Positions 1 to 7,541 of a stretch of 18,086 nt of DNA are shown in pieces. This stretch comes from Alphaproteobacteria bacterium. GTDB lineage: Bacteria > Pseudomonadota > Alphaproteobacteria > Puniceispirillales > Puniceispirillaceae. The notes beneath the pieces were generated by a model. That model had not been told where the DNA came from, made no database searches, and was given only the letters and a program-made list of their open reading frames with translations. The translations under genes and the position numbers were made by a program. Location: assembly GCA_011522945.1 (NCBI GenBank), contig WTHY01000154.1, forward strand, positions 1-18,086, written 5' to 3'. Every line of letters begins with the position of its first letter. The first letter of the stretch is position 1.

Positions 1-1755
1 GATTTCTGCACGAACCCATTTTTTCAACTCTGCATGCAGAGCATCTGTTGCCTCTACGCCTTTTACAAGCGTTACATAAGCATAAATGCCTTGGCCTTTA
101 ATATCATGTGGATAACCAACCACAGCAGCTTCGGCTACGGCCTCATGGGCAACCAGAGCTGATTCAATTTCAGCTGTACCCATACGATGTCCAGATACGT
201 TTAGAACATCATCTACACGGCCAGTGATCCAGTAATACCCATCTTCATCACGGCGCGCACCATCGCCAGAGAAATAGCGACCCTCGAAGGTTGAGAAATA
301 GGTGTCAATGAAGCGCTGGTGATCACCATAGACTGTGCGCATCTGACCAGGCCAGCTGTAATTGATGCACAGATTGCCTTCTGCCGCCCCTTCAATGATA
401 GTATTTTCATTATCAACAAGGACAGGCTGGATACCAAAGAATGGCTTTGTAGCAGAGCCTGGCTTGGTTGTTGTCGCGCCAGGTAGTGGTGTGATGAGAA
501 TGCCACCTGTTTCTGTCTGCCACCATGTATCCACAATCGGGCAGGTCTCATTGCCAACAACTTTATGATACCACATCCAGGCCTCAGGGTTGATAGGCTC
601 ACCCACCGATCCCAAAAGACGTAATGATGATAAATCATGTTTCTGAACAGGCGCATCACCCTCACGCATTAAGGCACGTAAGGCTGTTGGTGCTGTGTAG
701 AATGTATTAACCTTATGTTTTTCGCATACCGCCCAAAAACGACCAGCATCAGGATAGGTTGGCACACCTTCGAACATCAGTGTTGTTGCGCCATTTGCAA
801 GTGGTCCATAGACAATGTAGCTATGGCCTGTCACCCAGCCCACATCGGCTGTACACCAATAAATATCACCATCATGATAATCAAATACATATTGGTGGGT
901 CATGGAGGCATATACCATATAGCCACCAGTTGTATGTAGCACGCCCTTTGGTTTACCTGTTGAGCCCGATGTATAAAGGATAAACATAGGATCTTCGGCA
1001 TGCATCTCTTCAGGCGGGCAGTCAGCTGATGCCTCTGCCATGGCCTCATGATACCAGACATCTCTGCCATCCTGCCAGTCAACAGCTCCGCCAGTGCGCT
1101 TCACAACGATACAGCTTGTGCAGTCAGGACAGCTCTCAAGTGCCTTATCGGCATTTGCCTTTAGAGGAACAGCCTTGCCACCGCGCAGACCCTCATCTGC
1201 AGTAATCAGGCAGTTACTATCGCAATCCTGAATTCGTCCGGCCAAGGCTTCGGGGGAAAAGCCGCCAAATACGATGGAATGGATTGCGCCGATACGGACA
1301 ACTGCCAGCATAGCTACTGCGGCCTCAGGTATCATTGGCATGTAAATTGTGACGCGATCACCCTTTTTGATGCCGCGAGACTTTAGCACATTTGCAAAGC
1401 GGCTAACCTCTTCATGCAGCTCTTTATAGGTGATATGACGTGCCTCATTCGGGTCGTCGCCTTCCCAGATGATAGCTGTTTGATCGCCACGTGTCTCAAG
1501 ATGTCTGTCGAGGCAGTTTGCAGCTGCGTTTAATGTGCCATCAGCAAACCAGTTAATATGCACATCTGGCTTCTGATAGGATATGTCAGATATTTGTGTG
1601 TATGGCTTTATCCAATCAATACGTTTGCCATGTTCAGCCCAGAAGGCATCTGGATCTGATACTGACTGTGCGTACATCGCCTCATAGGTTGCTGCATCTG
1701 CATGGGCACGTGCCACATGATTTGCAGGTGGTGCAAAACGTCTATCTTCGCTCAT
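1..1755 (-). CDS. acs: Acetyl-CoA synthetase (AMP-forming), C-terminus cut by the window edge
   Basis: Activates acetate with ATP and CoA to acetyl-CoA through an acetyl-AMP intermediate in the cytoplasm. I translated the minus strand from ATG at 1755 and it stays open for 585 codons to base 1. The adenylate-forming signature YTSGSTGKPKG begins at residue 261. The GEP acid motif of the nucleotide pocket is at 385-387, followed by TWWQTETGG, where a Trp shapes the small acetate pocket. The hinge-region GDGA has its Asp at 498, followed by GRVDDVLNVSGHR. An RGGK segment near residue 190 fits CoA binding. Family members are about 645 residues, so about 60 are missing, including the C-terminal catalytic lysine segment. 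A GGGGGA Shine-Dalgarno lies 6 bases before the start. recX lies upstream on the same strand, 155 bases away, so acs probably has its own promoter. Identity is near certain; propionyl-CoA synthetase is the only close alternative. Confidence 0.97.
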   Translation of the reverse strand, partial: MSEDRRFAPPANHVARAHADAATYEAMYAQSVSDPDAFWAEHGKRIDWIKPYTQISDISYQKPDVHINWFADGTLNAAANCLDRHLETRGDQTAIIWEGDDPNEARHITYKELHEEVSRFANVLKSRGIKKGDRVTIYMPMIPEAAVAMLAVVRIGAIHSIVFGGFSPEALAGRIQDCDSNCLITADEGLRGGKAVPLKANADKALESCPDCTSCIVVKRTGGAVDWQDGRDVWYHEAMAEASADCPPEEMHAEDPMFILYTSGSTGKPKGVLHTTGGYMVYASMTHQYVFDYHDGDIYWCTADVGWVTGHSYIVYGPLANGATTLMFEGVPTYPDAGRFWAVCEKHKVNTFYTAPTALRALMREGDAPVQKHDLSSLRLLGSVGEPINPEAWMWYHKVVGNETCPIVDTWWQTETGGILITPLPGATTTKPGSATKPFFGIQPVLVDNENTIIEGAAEGNLCINYSWPGQMRTVYGDHQRFIDTYFSTFEGRYFSGDGARRDEDGYYWITGRVDDVLNVSGHRMGTAEIESALVAHEAVAEAAVVGYPHDIKGQGIYAYVTLVKGVEATDALHAELKKWVRAEI

Positions 1756-1837
1756 TCTTATCCCCCATCAATTCTGCGCATTTTACCCTGCTGTAAAGTG
1801 CAGAGAAAACCGCCAGGAATTTACGATTAGTTTAGCG

Positions 1838-1865
1838 ATAATATGTAGCTTATCAGAGGGGTTAA
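1838..1865 (-). promoter_or_regulatory. Candidate promoter for acs
   Basis: On the minus strand TTAACC (1865-1860) is followed, after 16 bases, by TATTAT (1843-1838), about 80 bases upstream of the acs start in the recX-acs gap. The -10 is good and the -35 is poor. It was found by eye only. The rest of the 155-base gap shows no other gene or clear hairpin. Confidence 0.3.
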
Positions 1866-1910
1866 GAGCAAGAAAAAGCACCTATTTTACGGTGGATTTC
1901 TCATATCAAA

Positions 1911-2498
1911 TTAGGGATAAACAGAGCTTTTACCATGCAAGGCCTCTTCAGCTGCCTCACCTGTTTCAAAATTCATCACTGTTCTGGCTACAGATAGGCT
2001 AAACCCGGCGCGTACAAGGCGCGCCATTTGCTTTTGAAATTCGGCATAATCTGCTGGTGGGTTTTTGGCAAACGGCCCTATGCGACGTTTTCTAGCGCTG
2101 ATGATGGCGGCATGTAATTCTGTGTCAGCTGTCTCTGCACCCTGAGTGCGCAAAGCCTGAATAATATCGTCATTTACCCCGGCATGTTTCAGCTTTTGTG
2201 CGAGCATTTGGGGTGAGCGGCCGTTACGTAAGCCAGCTTGCCATTTGCTCTCTGCAAAAGCTCTATCATCTATATAACCGAGGGTAACACACTGGCTTAC
2301 GATATGATGAATATGAGGGGCCACCTCACTAGCTGAGTAACCTGTTATCTTGCGCATGGCAAACCGCTGTAATATGTCTGCTAATTTTGCCTCTGTAGAG
2401 CTGTATCTCTCCAGATAGTGCAAGGCTTTGTTGCGCAATCGTCTACGTATTTTCTCAGCTGCAGCCGCCTGCACGGCATTTGTGATATCGTCTGTCAT
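1911..2498 (-). CDS. recX: Regulatory protein RecX
   Basis: RecX binds RecA filaments and usually limits their extension and activity, acting on recombination and SOS in the cytoplasm. The 195-residue product is made almost wholly of predicted helices, as expected for the repeated three-helix RecX fold. Recognisable segments are ALHYLERYSSTEAKL (residues 25-39), LGYIDDRAFAESK (73-85), the hallmark RecX stretch, and RSPQMLAQKL (94-103). The C-terminal third is basic and is the least conserved part. Length is normal for alphaproteobacteria. recA is not next to it here, unlike in many gammaproteobacteria. The ATG at 2498 is preceded by AAGG only four bases away and by a promoter-like pair very close to the start (see the promoter entry), so the mRNA may be leaderless. 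Confidence 0.9.
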   Translation of the reverse strand: MTDDITNAVQAAAAEKIRRRLRNKALHYLERYSSTEAKLADILQRFAMRKITGYSASEVAPHIHHIVSQCVTLGYIDDRAFAESKWQAGLRNGRSPQMLAQKLKHAGVNDDIIQALRTQGAETADTELHAAIISARKRRIGPFAKNPPADYAEFQKQMARLVRAGFSLSVARTVMNFETGEAAEEALHGKSSVYP

Positions 2499-2503
2499 AC
2501 CTT

Positions 2504-2533
2504 ATAGTATCTGGCAGGCAGGCTTATGGTCAA
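2504..2533 (-). promoter_or_regulatory. Candidate recX promoter, possibly giving a leaderless mRNA
   Basis: On the minus strand TTGACC (2533-2528), an 18-base spacer and TACTAT (2509-2504) resemble a sigma-70 promoter. The A of the recX ATG (2498) is the sixth base after the -10 hexamer, which is where transcription would be expected to begin. The AAGG between them may instead be a ribosome site for a transcript started further upstream. Confidence 0.4.
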
Positions 2534-2573
2534 AGGCAGATTGCGTTTTCTGGCCACAATGCGCAGGCGTCTG

Positions 2574-2707
2574 GCAAATACCACCCCAGCAGATACGAGC
2601 CTTGCATGTGCACTCCCGGCATATGCACCTCTAGCAACTGCAACATCGGCATTATGACTAAGGCACGGAAGACCCCAGCATGTAAGGCTCTGGCATATAC
2701 GACTCTA
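2574..2707. repeat. Degenerate 15-bp tandem repeat array, about nine units
   Basis: Units begin at 2574, 2589, 2604, 2619, 2634, 2649, 2663, 2678 and 2693. All are 15 bp except the one at 2649, which is 14. Examples are GCATATACGACTCTA (2693), GCATGTAAGGCTCTG (2678), GCAGATACGAGCCTT (2589) and GCATATGCACCTCTA (2619). Each unit starts with GCA and most share a pyrimidine-rich CTCTA-like end. The array lies in the 422-base recX/permease spacer (2499-2920), where I see no convincing gene. An open frame runs through it only because the unit is a multiple of three. Confidence 0.7.
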
Positions 2708-2767
2708 GCCCCTAAAATAGAGCCACTTCATTTACGCTTTTCCCTTTGTAAAATATTTGGCTCAATA

Positions 2768-2815
2768 TTTTTAGCCCAGTTTTTAGCCCAGTTTCTTGTT
2801 AAGTTTTTTGCCCAG
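2768..2815. repeat. 12-bp tandem repeat array, four units
   Basis: Four head-to-tail 12-mers are visible: TTTTTAGCCCAG at 2768 and again at 2780 (identical), TTTCTTGTTAAG at 2792 and TTTTTTGCCCAG at 2804. The next bases, to 2830, look like a decayed longer copy. In the frame of the downstream permease they would read FLAQ, FLAQ, FLVK, FFAQ. That is why an artificially long N-terminus can be predicted for the permease. Confidence 0.8.
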
Positions 2816-2822
2816 TGTCGTG

Positions 2823-2851
2823 TTGTTAAGTATTTTCTGGCATACTATGTG
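2823..2851 (+). promoter_or_regulatory. Weak candidate promoter for the ABC-2 permease
   Basis: TTGTTA (2823-2828), a 17-base spacer and TATGTG (2846-2851) lie about 70 bases before the preferred permease start at 2921. The -10 is imperfect and the region is low-complexity repeat, so this is tentative. Confidence 0.25.
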
Positions 2852-2920
2852 ACAACTCATGCTAGACTGCGTGCATTACAAAACAGCCGAAAATATATCG
2901 TAGGCAGGAGCAGGGCTATC

Positions 2921-3769
2921 ATGGCTTCACAGCACAGTACGAAATCCTCCAAACATACAAGCTCTACAGGACCAATGCCAGTGCGTCCTGTGCAGATTGG
3001 CCGTGTAAATTGGATTGGCCTTGCTGCCTTGTATAACAAGGAAGTTCAACGCTTTATGAAGGTTGTAACGCAAACTGTTGCGGCGCCTATTATGACAGCT
3101 GCCCTTTTCATGATGGTATTTTCTGTCGCGCTGGGGGATCGTGCCAGCCCAGTAGAGGGTGTTGCGTTTCTTTTATTTTTGGCGCCCGGACTTGTGATGA
3201 TGTCGGTGTTGCAAAATGCCTTTGCCAATACATCATCAAGTCTTGTGATTTCAAAGGTACAGGGTACGATTTTTGACCTGCTTATGGCACCATTATCTGC
3301 GGCTGAACTTTTGGTTGGTCTTGTCGCTGGCGGTGTGACGCGGGGCGTTATGGTCGGGGTCGTGTCAGCCATAGTGCTCGGTATTTTGGGTGGTGCTAGC
3401 CTGCCAACATATCCGCTTATAGCACTGGCTTTTCTGCTGCTAGGCTCATCATTGTTAGCCCTATTAGGTTTGTTAGCTGGTATCTGGGCGCATAAGTTTG
3501 ATTCTCTGTCAGCAATCACGAATTTCGTTATTCAGCCTATGGCATTTTTGTCAGGCACTTTCTATTCAGTTGATAGATTGCCAGCTCCCTTTGACAGTCT
3601 TGCGGCTGCCAATCCGTTCTTCATGGTGATTGATGGATTTCGCTATGGGATGATAGGTGTGTCTGATAGGCCAATTATCACTGGCCTGATTGTGCTAAGC
3701 TTGTTAAATATTTTGATGTTTAGTATTTGCCTGCGGGTGCTGAATTCTGGGTATCGGATCAAGGCGTAA
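2921..3769 (+). CDS. ABC-2 type transporter permease (YadH/NodJ-like), orphan
   Basis: Inner-membrane subunit of an ABC exporter; the substrate is not deducible. The preferred start is ATG 2921, giving 282 residues, with AGGAG at 2906-2910. The frame is open back to 2606, but that stretch is repeat DNA, and 250-290 residues is the family norm. After a polar N-terminal tail of about 40 residues, NKEVQRF leads into about six hydrophobic segments. Family-typical stretches are LFLAPGLVMMSVLQNAFANTSS, the cytoplasmic FDLLMAPLSAAELLVG, and near the C-terminus QPMAFLSGTFYSVDRLP and NPFFMVIDGFRYGMIG. No ATPase gene of the matching type is beside it: recX is upstream and divergent, and dcd follows 38 bases downstream on the same strand. 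The partner ATPase must lie elsewhere. Family assignment is confident; the specific function is unknown. Confidence 0.85.
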   Translation: MASQHSTKSSKHTSSTGPMPVRPVQIGRVNWIGLAALYNKEVQRFMKVVTQTVAAPIMTAALFMMVFSVALGDRASPVEGVAFLLFLAPGLVMMSVLQNAFANTSSSLVISKVQGTIFDLLMAPLSAAELLVGLVAGGVTRGVMVGVVSAIVLGILGGASLPTYPLIALAFLLLGSSLLALLGLLAGIWAHKFDSLSAITNFVIQPMAFLSGTFYSVDRLPAPFDSLAAANPFFMVIDGFRYGMIGVSDRPIITGLIVLSLLNILMFSICLRVLNSGYRIKA

Positions 3770-3807
3770 CATAAGACGGCATATAGCGTGTCTTGAGAGG
3801 ATTAATC

Positions 3808-4929
3808 ATGTCAGATAGCAAGCAGCCTATAGGTGTTCTATCAGATGCGCAGCTGCAAGACTGTCTTGATGCTGGATATATCAGTTCACTAGCGCCTTTA
3901 GATACAGATCAAATTCAGCCGGCAAGTCTTGATTTGCGTCTCGGCTATAGAGGCTGGCGGGTACAGGCGTCTTTTCTGCCAGGCCACGGACAATCTGTAT
4001 CTGATAAGCTGGCCAAATTTGCCATGCATGAAATTGACCTGAATGGTGGCGCTGTTCTTGAAAAAGGATGTGTCTATATCGTTGAGTTGATGGAATCCCT
4101 ATCCCTGCCAGAGACATTAAGCGCTATGGCTAATCCGAAAAGCTCAACAGGTAGGCTTGATGTATTTACACGGCTTATCAGCGATGGCGCGATGGAATTT
4201 GAATCTGTGGCGGCAGGATATAAAGGGCCTATCTATGCTGAAATATCACCGCGTACATTTTCTATATTGGTGCGGCCAAAATCTCGCTTATCACAATTGC
4301 GCGTCAGACAGGGTGATGCCCGTATAGATGATGCTGATCTGGCTAAGCTTCAGGCGAAAACGCCAATTATTCGTGCAGACACTAATCAGGATAGCCGCAT
4401 TTCTTTCAGTGATGGTGTGGGGCTGTCAGTCAATTTGACACCGACAGCTGATTCTGACTTGATAGGGTGGCGCGCTCGTAAACATGCTGGGCTTGTAGAT
4501 GTCGATAAGAAAGCTGGTTTGGCGATAGATAGATTTTGGGAACCAGTTCGTACAGCTGACCTTGTCGGTGGCGGGCTCGTTCTCAATCCAGATGAATTTT
4601 ACATTTTGGCAAGCCGTGAATTTGTGTCTGTACCAGATGATTATGCAGCAGAAATGCGTGCCTATGATACACGTGTCGGAGAATTTCGTGCCCATTATGC
4701 TGGCTTTTTTGATCCTGGTTTCGGGCTTGATGCTTTAGGGGCTGGTGCAACACGCGCTGTGCTGGAAGTCAGGTCACATGATGTGCCGTTTTTAATTGAG
4801 CAAGAACAGATAGTTTGCCGCCTGGTCTATGAGAAAATGTCAGCACGCCCTTCACATTTATATGGTGCGGCTGGTGGCACCTCAAATTATCAATCCCAAG
4901 GGCTGAAACTCTCAAAGCATTTTATCTAA
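3808..4929 (+). CDS. dcd: 2'-deoxycytidine 5'-triphosphate deaminase, long two-domain form
   Basis: Deaminates dCTP to dUTP, feeding dUMP/dTTP synthesis in the cytoplasm. ATG 3808 (373 residues) is chosen because GAGAGG (3795-3800) sits seven bases before it; a TTG at 3793 would overlap that ribosome site. The length is about twice that of E. coli Dcd and matches the long alphaproteobacterial form, which I read as two dUTPase-like folds. The first half carries the catalytic pattern: SSTGR with Ser112, Ser113 and Arg116, and YAEISPRTF with the putative catalytic Glu at 145, close to E. coli Ser111, Arg115 and Glu138. QPASLDLRLG near residue 38 is the typical N-terminal motif. The second half repeats weaker versions, such as YDTRVGEFRAHYAGFFDPGFG. 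It lies 38 bases after the permease gene, possibly co-transcribed. Confidence 0.88.
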   Translation: MSDSKQPIGVLSDAQLQDCLDAGYISSLAPLDTDQIQPASLDLRLGYRGWRVQASFLPGHGQSVSDKLAKFAMHEIDLNGGAVLEKGCVYIVELMESLSLPETLSAMANPKSSTGRLDVFTRLISDGAMEFESVAAGYKGPIYAEISPRTFSILVRPKSRLSQLRVRQGDARIDDADLAKLQAKTPIIRADTNQDSRISFSDGVGLSVNLTPTADSDLIGWRARKHAGLVDVDKKAGLAIDRFWEPVRTADLVGGGLVLNPDEFYILASREFVSVPDDYAAEMRAYDTRVGEFRAHYAGFFDPGFGLDALGAGATRAVLEVRSHDVPFLIEQEQIVCRLVYEKMSARPSHLYGAAGGTSNYQSQGLKLSKHFI

Positions 4930-4938
4930 CCATCCTAA

Positions 4939-5090
4939 ATGTTAGGTGCCAGTTGTTGGGTGCCAGTTGTTGGGTGCCAGTCTTTAGGTGCATTCCTTGG
5001 GTGTAACGCCCTAGGCGCTAGGCCTTAATTGCCAATTTTTCTGTGCCAATATTCCAGCTAGGTCTTTAGGCATCAGGCCCTATAGGAATA
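4939..5090. repeat. Degenerate 14-bp tandem repeat array, about eleven units
   Basis: Units start at 4939, 4953, 4967, 4981, 4995, 5009, 5023, 5037, 5051 (12 bp), 5063 and 5077. Two are identical, TTGTTGGGTGCCAG at 4953 and 4967. Others drift from them: ATGTTAGGTGCCAG (4939), TCTTTAGGTGCATT (4981), CCCTAGGCGCTAGG (5009), TTTTCTGTGCCAAT (5037). The array fills almost half of the dcd-argD spacer (4930-5285). In the rest of the spacer I see only a weak TTGACT at 5147 that could be a -35 element and the hairpin listed at 5237. Confidence 0.8.
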
Positions 5091-5236
5091 GGTCAAAATG
5101 CTGGTGGCGCATAATGGATGCCAAACTGCTGAAATGGCGGTTTGGCTTGACTTATCATCTAATTCTGGTCCATACGGAATATCCGAGTTATGCCACAGGT
5201 AGCTTCTGGGTTGATGAACCAGCGCTGCAGTGGCAT

Positions 5237-5261
5237 CAGTCTTTTTTAGACCTGTTTTTTT
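5237..5261 (+). terminator. Weak hairpin plus T-run upstream of argD
   Basis: CAGTCT (5237-5242) can pair with AGACCTG (5248-5254) with one bulged C, and seven T follow (5255-5261). It could end dcd transcription or act as an attenuator, being only about 25 bases before the argD start. The stem is short, so this may be chance. Confidence 0.3.
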
Positions 5262-5285
5262 AATGCAACAGTGGAAATGAAAATC

Positions 5286-6506
5286 ATGGCGGCGCCACAT
5301 CAAACCATGCCCCAAACTACAGCTGACGCTGTTATGCCAACATATGGCCGGATTGATCTCTGCTTTGTGCGCGGTGAGGGTAGCTATCTATATACAGAAG
5401 ATGATAGCGCCTATTTGGATTGTGCCTCTGGGATAGCTGTGACCACTTTAGGACATAATCATGAGGGGCTGCGTGCCGCGCTGCACGATCAGATTGACAA
5501 GCTGTGGCATACATCAAACTTATTCCGCATAGCTGGTCAGGAAAAGCTTGCGGCAAGATTGGCGCAAGCTGCCAATCTTGATCAGGTGTTTTTCTGTAAT
5601 TCTGGCGCTGAGGCAAATGAAGCTGCTGTAAAGATGGCACGCCGGTTTCACTATCGTGCAGGCCATGAGGAGCGTGTCCGCATTATTTGTGCAGGTGGCG
5701 CGTTCCATGGCAGGACATTAGCCATGTTGGCAGCAACAGATAGGCCAGCATTTCGTGAGGGATTTGGCCCTATGCCGCTTGGTTTTGATCATGTGCCATT
5801 TGGTAATATGAATGCGTTGCGTGATGCGCTTGGTCCTGATGTTGCGGCTATTATGGTTGAACCTGTTCAAGGTGAAGGTGGCGCTAACGCTGCTCCGTCG
5901 GGGTATTTGCAGGCGGTTCGTGAAGCTGCGGATGAATTTGGTATCCTAATGATAGCAGATGAGGTGCAGTCTGGCATGGGTAGAGCTGGTCATATGTTCA
6001 GCTATCAAGCTTCTGGTTGTCAGCCAGATTTAGTTGTTTTGGCCAAAGGCCTTGGTGGGGGATTTCCTGTTGGTGCTGTGATTGCCCGCAAAGAAATTGG
6101 CGCAGCTATGGGCCCTGGTAGTCATGGGTCTACTTTTGGCGGAAACCCGCTTGCTATGGCAGCTGGCAATGCTGTGATGGATGTGCTTGAGCAACCAGAA
6201 TTTTTAGAAAGTGTGCGAGACCGTGCAGCCTATCTTGAGGCTGGCTTGCAACGTTTGCAGCAAAATATGATAGGCAAAATTCAAGAGCTTCGTGGTGCCG
6301 GCTTTTTACGTGGCATCAAATTAGCAGATGCCTATGTTGCGGGCACCTTATGTGCAGCGCTTCGTGATTTGCATATTTTGACTGTGCCGGCAGCTGAGAA
6401 CACATTGCGGCTTCTGCCGCCATTGACGATCAGCACCTCAGAGATTGACCAGCTGTTAGAGGGTTTAAATACTGCCCTCGGGCAACTCGGCAAAGCAGCT
6501 GAATAA
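5286..6506 (+). CDS. argD: Acetylornithine aminotransferase (class III, PLP-dependent)
   Basis: Transfers an amino group from glutamate to N-acetylglutamate semialdehyde in arginine biosynthesis, and may also serve the diaminopimelate pathway. The start is ATG 5286 (406 residues). GTG 5271 and ATG 5277 are in frame, but 5286 has GTGGA ten bases before it and the ...ATC-ATG context shared with argF and dcd. Conserved landmarks: ASGIAVTTLGHNH near the N-terminus; FFCNSGAEANEAA, which binds the PLP phosphate; GGAFHGRTLA; IADEVQSGMGR with the pyridine-contacting Asp225; and VLAKGLGGGFP, where Lys254 forms the PLP Schiff base. TFGGNPLAMAAGNAV follows. Length and motifs are normal and complete. argF starts 25 bases downstream. 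A related aminotransferase (astC/gabT type) is possible from sequence alone, but the argF neighbour settles argD. Confidence 0.95.
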   Translation: MAAPHQTMPQTTADAVMPTYGRIDLCFVRGEGSYLYTEDDSAYLDCASGIAVTTLGHNHEGLRAALHDQIDKLWHTSNLFRIAGQEKLAARLAQAANLDQVFFCNSGAEANEAAVKMARRFHYRAGHEERVRIICAGGAFHGRTLAMLAATDRPAFREGFGPMPLGFDHVPFGNMNALRDALGPDVAAIMVEPVQGEGGANAAPSGYLQAVREAADEFGILMIADEVQSGMGRAGHMFSYQASGCQPDLVVLAKGLGGGFPVGAVIARKEIGAAMGPGSHGSTFGGNPLAMAAGNAVMDVLEQPEFLESVRDRAAYLEAGLQRLQQNMIGKIQELRGAGFLRGIKLADAYVAGTLCAALRDLHILTVPAAENTLRLLPPLTISTSEIDQLLEGLNTALGQLGKAAE

Positions 6507-6531
6507 GCGTGATTTAGGAAAGATTAGTATC

Positions 6532-7431
6532 ATGCGTGACTTTATAAATTTGCGGGATTTTGATCCTGCCAGACTGCAAGCGATTTTGACCACTGCTCAG
6601 GATATGAAGGCTGGCCGTGATACGCGCAAGCCGCTTGCCGGCAAAACTGTCGGGATGATTTTCGAAAAACCATCTACGCGGACACGTGTGTCATTCGAAG
6701 TGGGTATTACCCAACTTGGCGGGACACCATTGATGCTCTCAGCTTCAGACATGCAGCTCGGGCGTGGGGAAACCATTTCAGACACAGGCAAAGTTTTATC
6801 ACGTTATCTGGATGCGATTATGATACGCTGTCTGTCGCATAATACCTTAACAGAGCTGGCAGCTGCGTCAGATATCCCAGTGATTAACGGGCTGACAGAT
6901 TTATCACATCCTTGTCAGATTATGGCTGACTTACAGACTATGTGTGAACATTTTGGCGGGTTGGATGACCTCATCGTGACCTGGTTTGGTGATGGTAATA
7001 ATGTTGCGAATAGCTGGATTGAAGCAGCTGTATTATTTGGTTTTGAGCTAAGATTAGCAGGGCCAGTTGCCTATCAACCAGGTGCTGAGCTTTTATCATG
7101 GGCACAGTCTAGTGGCGGCAATATCATTTTGACGGAAGATGCAGAGGCGGCGGCTACAGATGCACATGTGCTTGTAACAGATGTCTGGATTTCCATGGGA
7201 GATGAAGAAGGCACACGTGTTCAGGATATGAAACCATTTCAGGTGAATGACGCTTTGATGGCGCTTGCGGCACCAAATGCTATATTCCTGCATTGCCTGC
7301 CAGCCTGGCGCGAAATGGAAGTCACAGCCAGTGTCATAGATGGTCCGCAATCAGCTGTCTGGGATGAGGCTGAAAATCGGCTACATGCACAAAAAGCGAT
7401 TATGGCACATTTGATTAGTGACAATTTCTAA
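6532..7431 (+). CDS. argF: Ornithine carbamoyltransferase
   Basis: Makes citrulline from ornithine and carbamoyl phosphate, the step after ornithine in arginine biosynthesis. The 299-residue protein has all expected sites. FEKPSTRTRVSFE (from residue 44) holds the carbamoyl-phosphate loop STRTR at 48-52. HPCQ at 126-129 contacts carbamoyl phosphate. DVWISMG at 217-223 is the ornithine-binding SMG loop region. HCLP at 254-257 carries the ornithine-interacting Cys255. ATG 6532 is preceded by AGGAAAG. It follows argD by 25 bases, so the two are very likely one operon. The hslO gene is next, after 110 bases. Nothing is missing or unusual. Confidence 0.96.
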   Translation: MRDFINLRDFDPARLQAILTTAQDMKAGRDTRKPLAGKTVGMIFEKPSTRTRVSFEVGITQLGGTPLMLSASDMQLGRGETISDTGKVLSRYLDAIMIRCLSHNTLTELAAASDIPVINGLTDLSHPCQIMADLQTMCEHFGGLDDLIVTWFGDGNNVANSWIEAAVLFGFELRLAGPVAYQPGAELLSWAQSSGGNIILTEDAEAAATDAHVLVTDVWISMGDEEGTRVQDMKPFQVNDALMALAAPNAIFLHCLPAWREMEVTASVIDGPQSAVWDEAENRLHAQKAIMAHLISDNF

Positions 7432-7485
7432 ACGAGCGCTATCTCTGTTGCTAAGGGCGTATCTATCTATCTTGGTCTTGTTGGG

Positions 7486-7504
7486 TTGATGTTTTAGGCA
7501 TCAA
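7486..7504 (+). promoter_or_regulatory. Small inverted repeat upstream of hslO
   Basis: TTGATG (7486-7491) and CATCAA (7499-7504) form a six-base inverted repeat around a seven-base spacer, 37 bases before the hslO start. It could be an operator or a weak RNA hairpin. Short repeats like this arise by chance. Confidence 0.2.
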
Positions 7505-7541
7505 ATATCAAATCCCGTATTTATGCAGTGAGGATGTTGCC

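Noticed and set aside
213..1796. Several frames of 60-150 codons over the left end on both strands
   Set aside because: All are shadows of acs, whose full-length reading frame has every family motif.
2606..2920. 105-codon N-terminal extension of the ABC-2 permease
   Set aside because: It is encoded by the 15-bp and 12-bp repeats, has no match to the family, and a good ribosome site precedes ATG 2921.
4939..5090. CRISPR array
   Set aside because: The units abut each other with no spacers, are 14 bp and degenerate, and there are no cas genes in the window.
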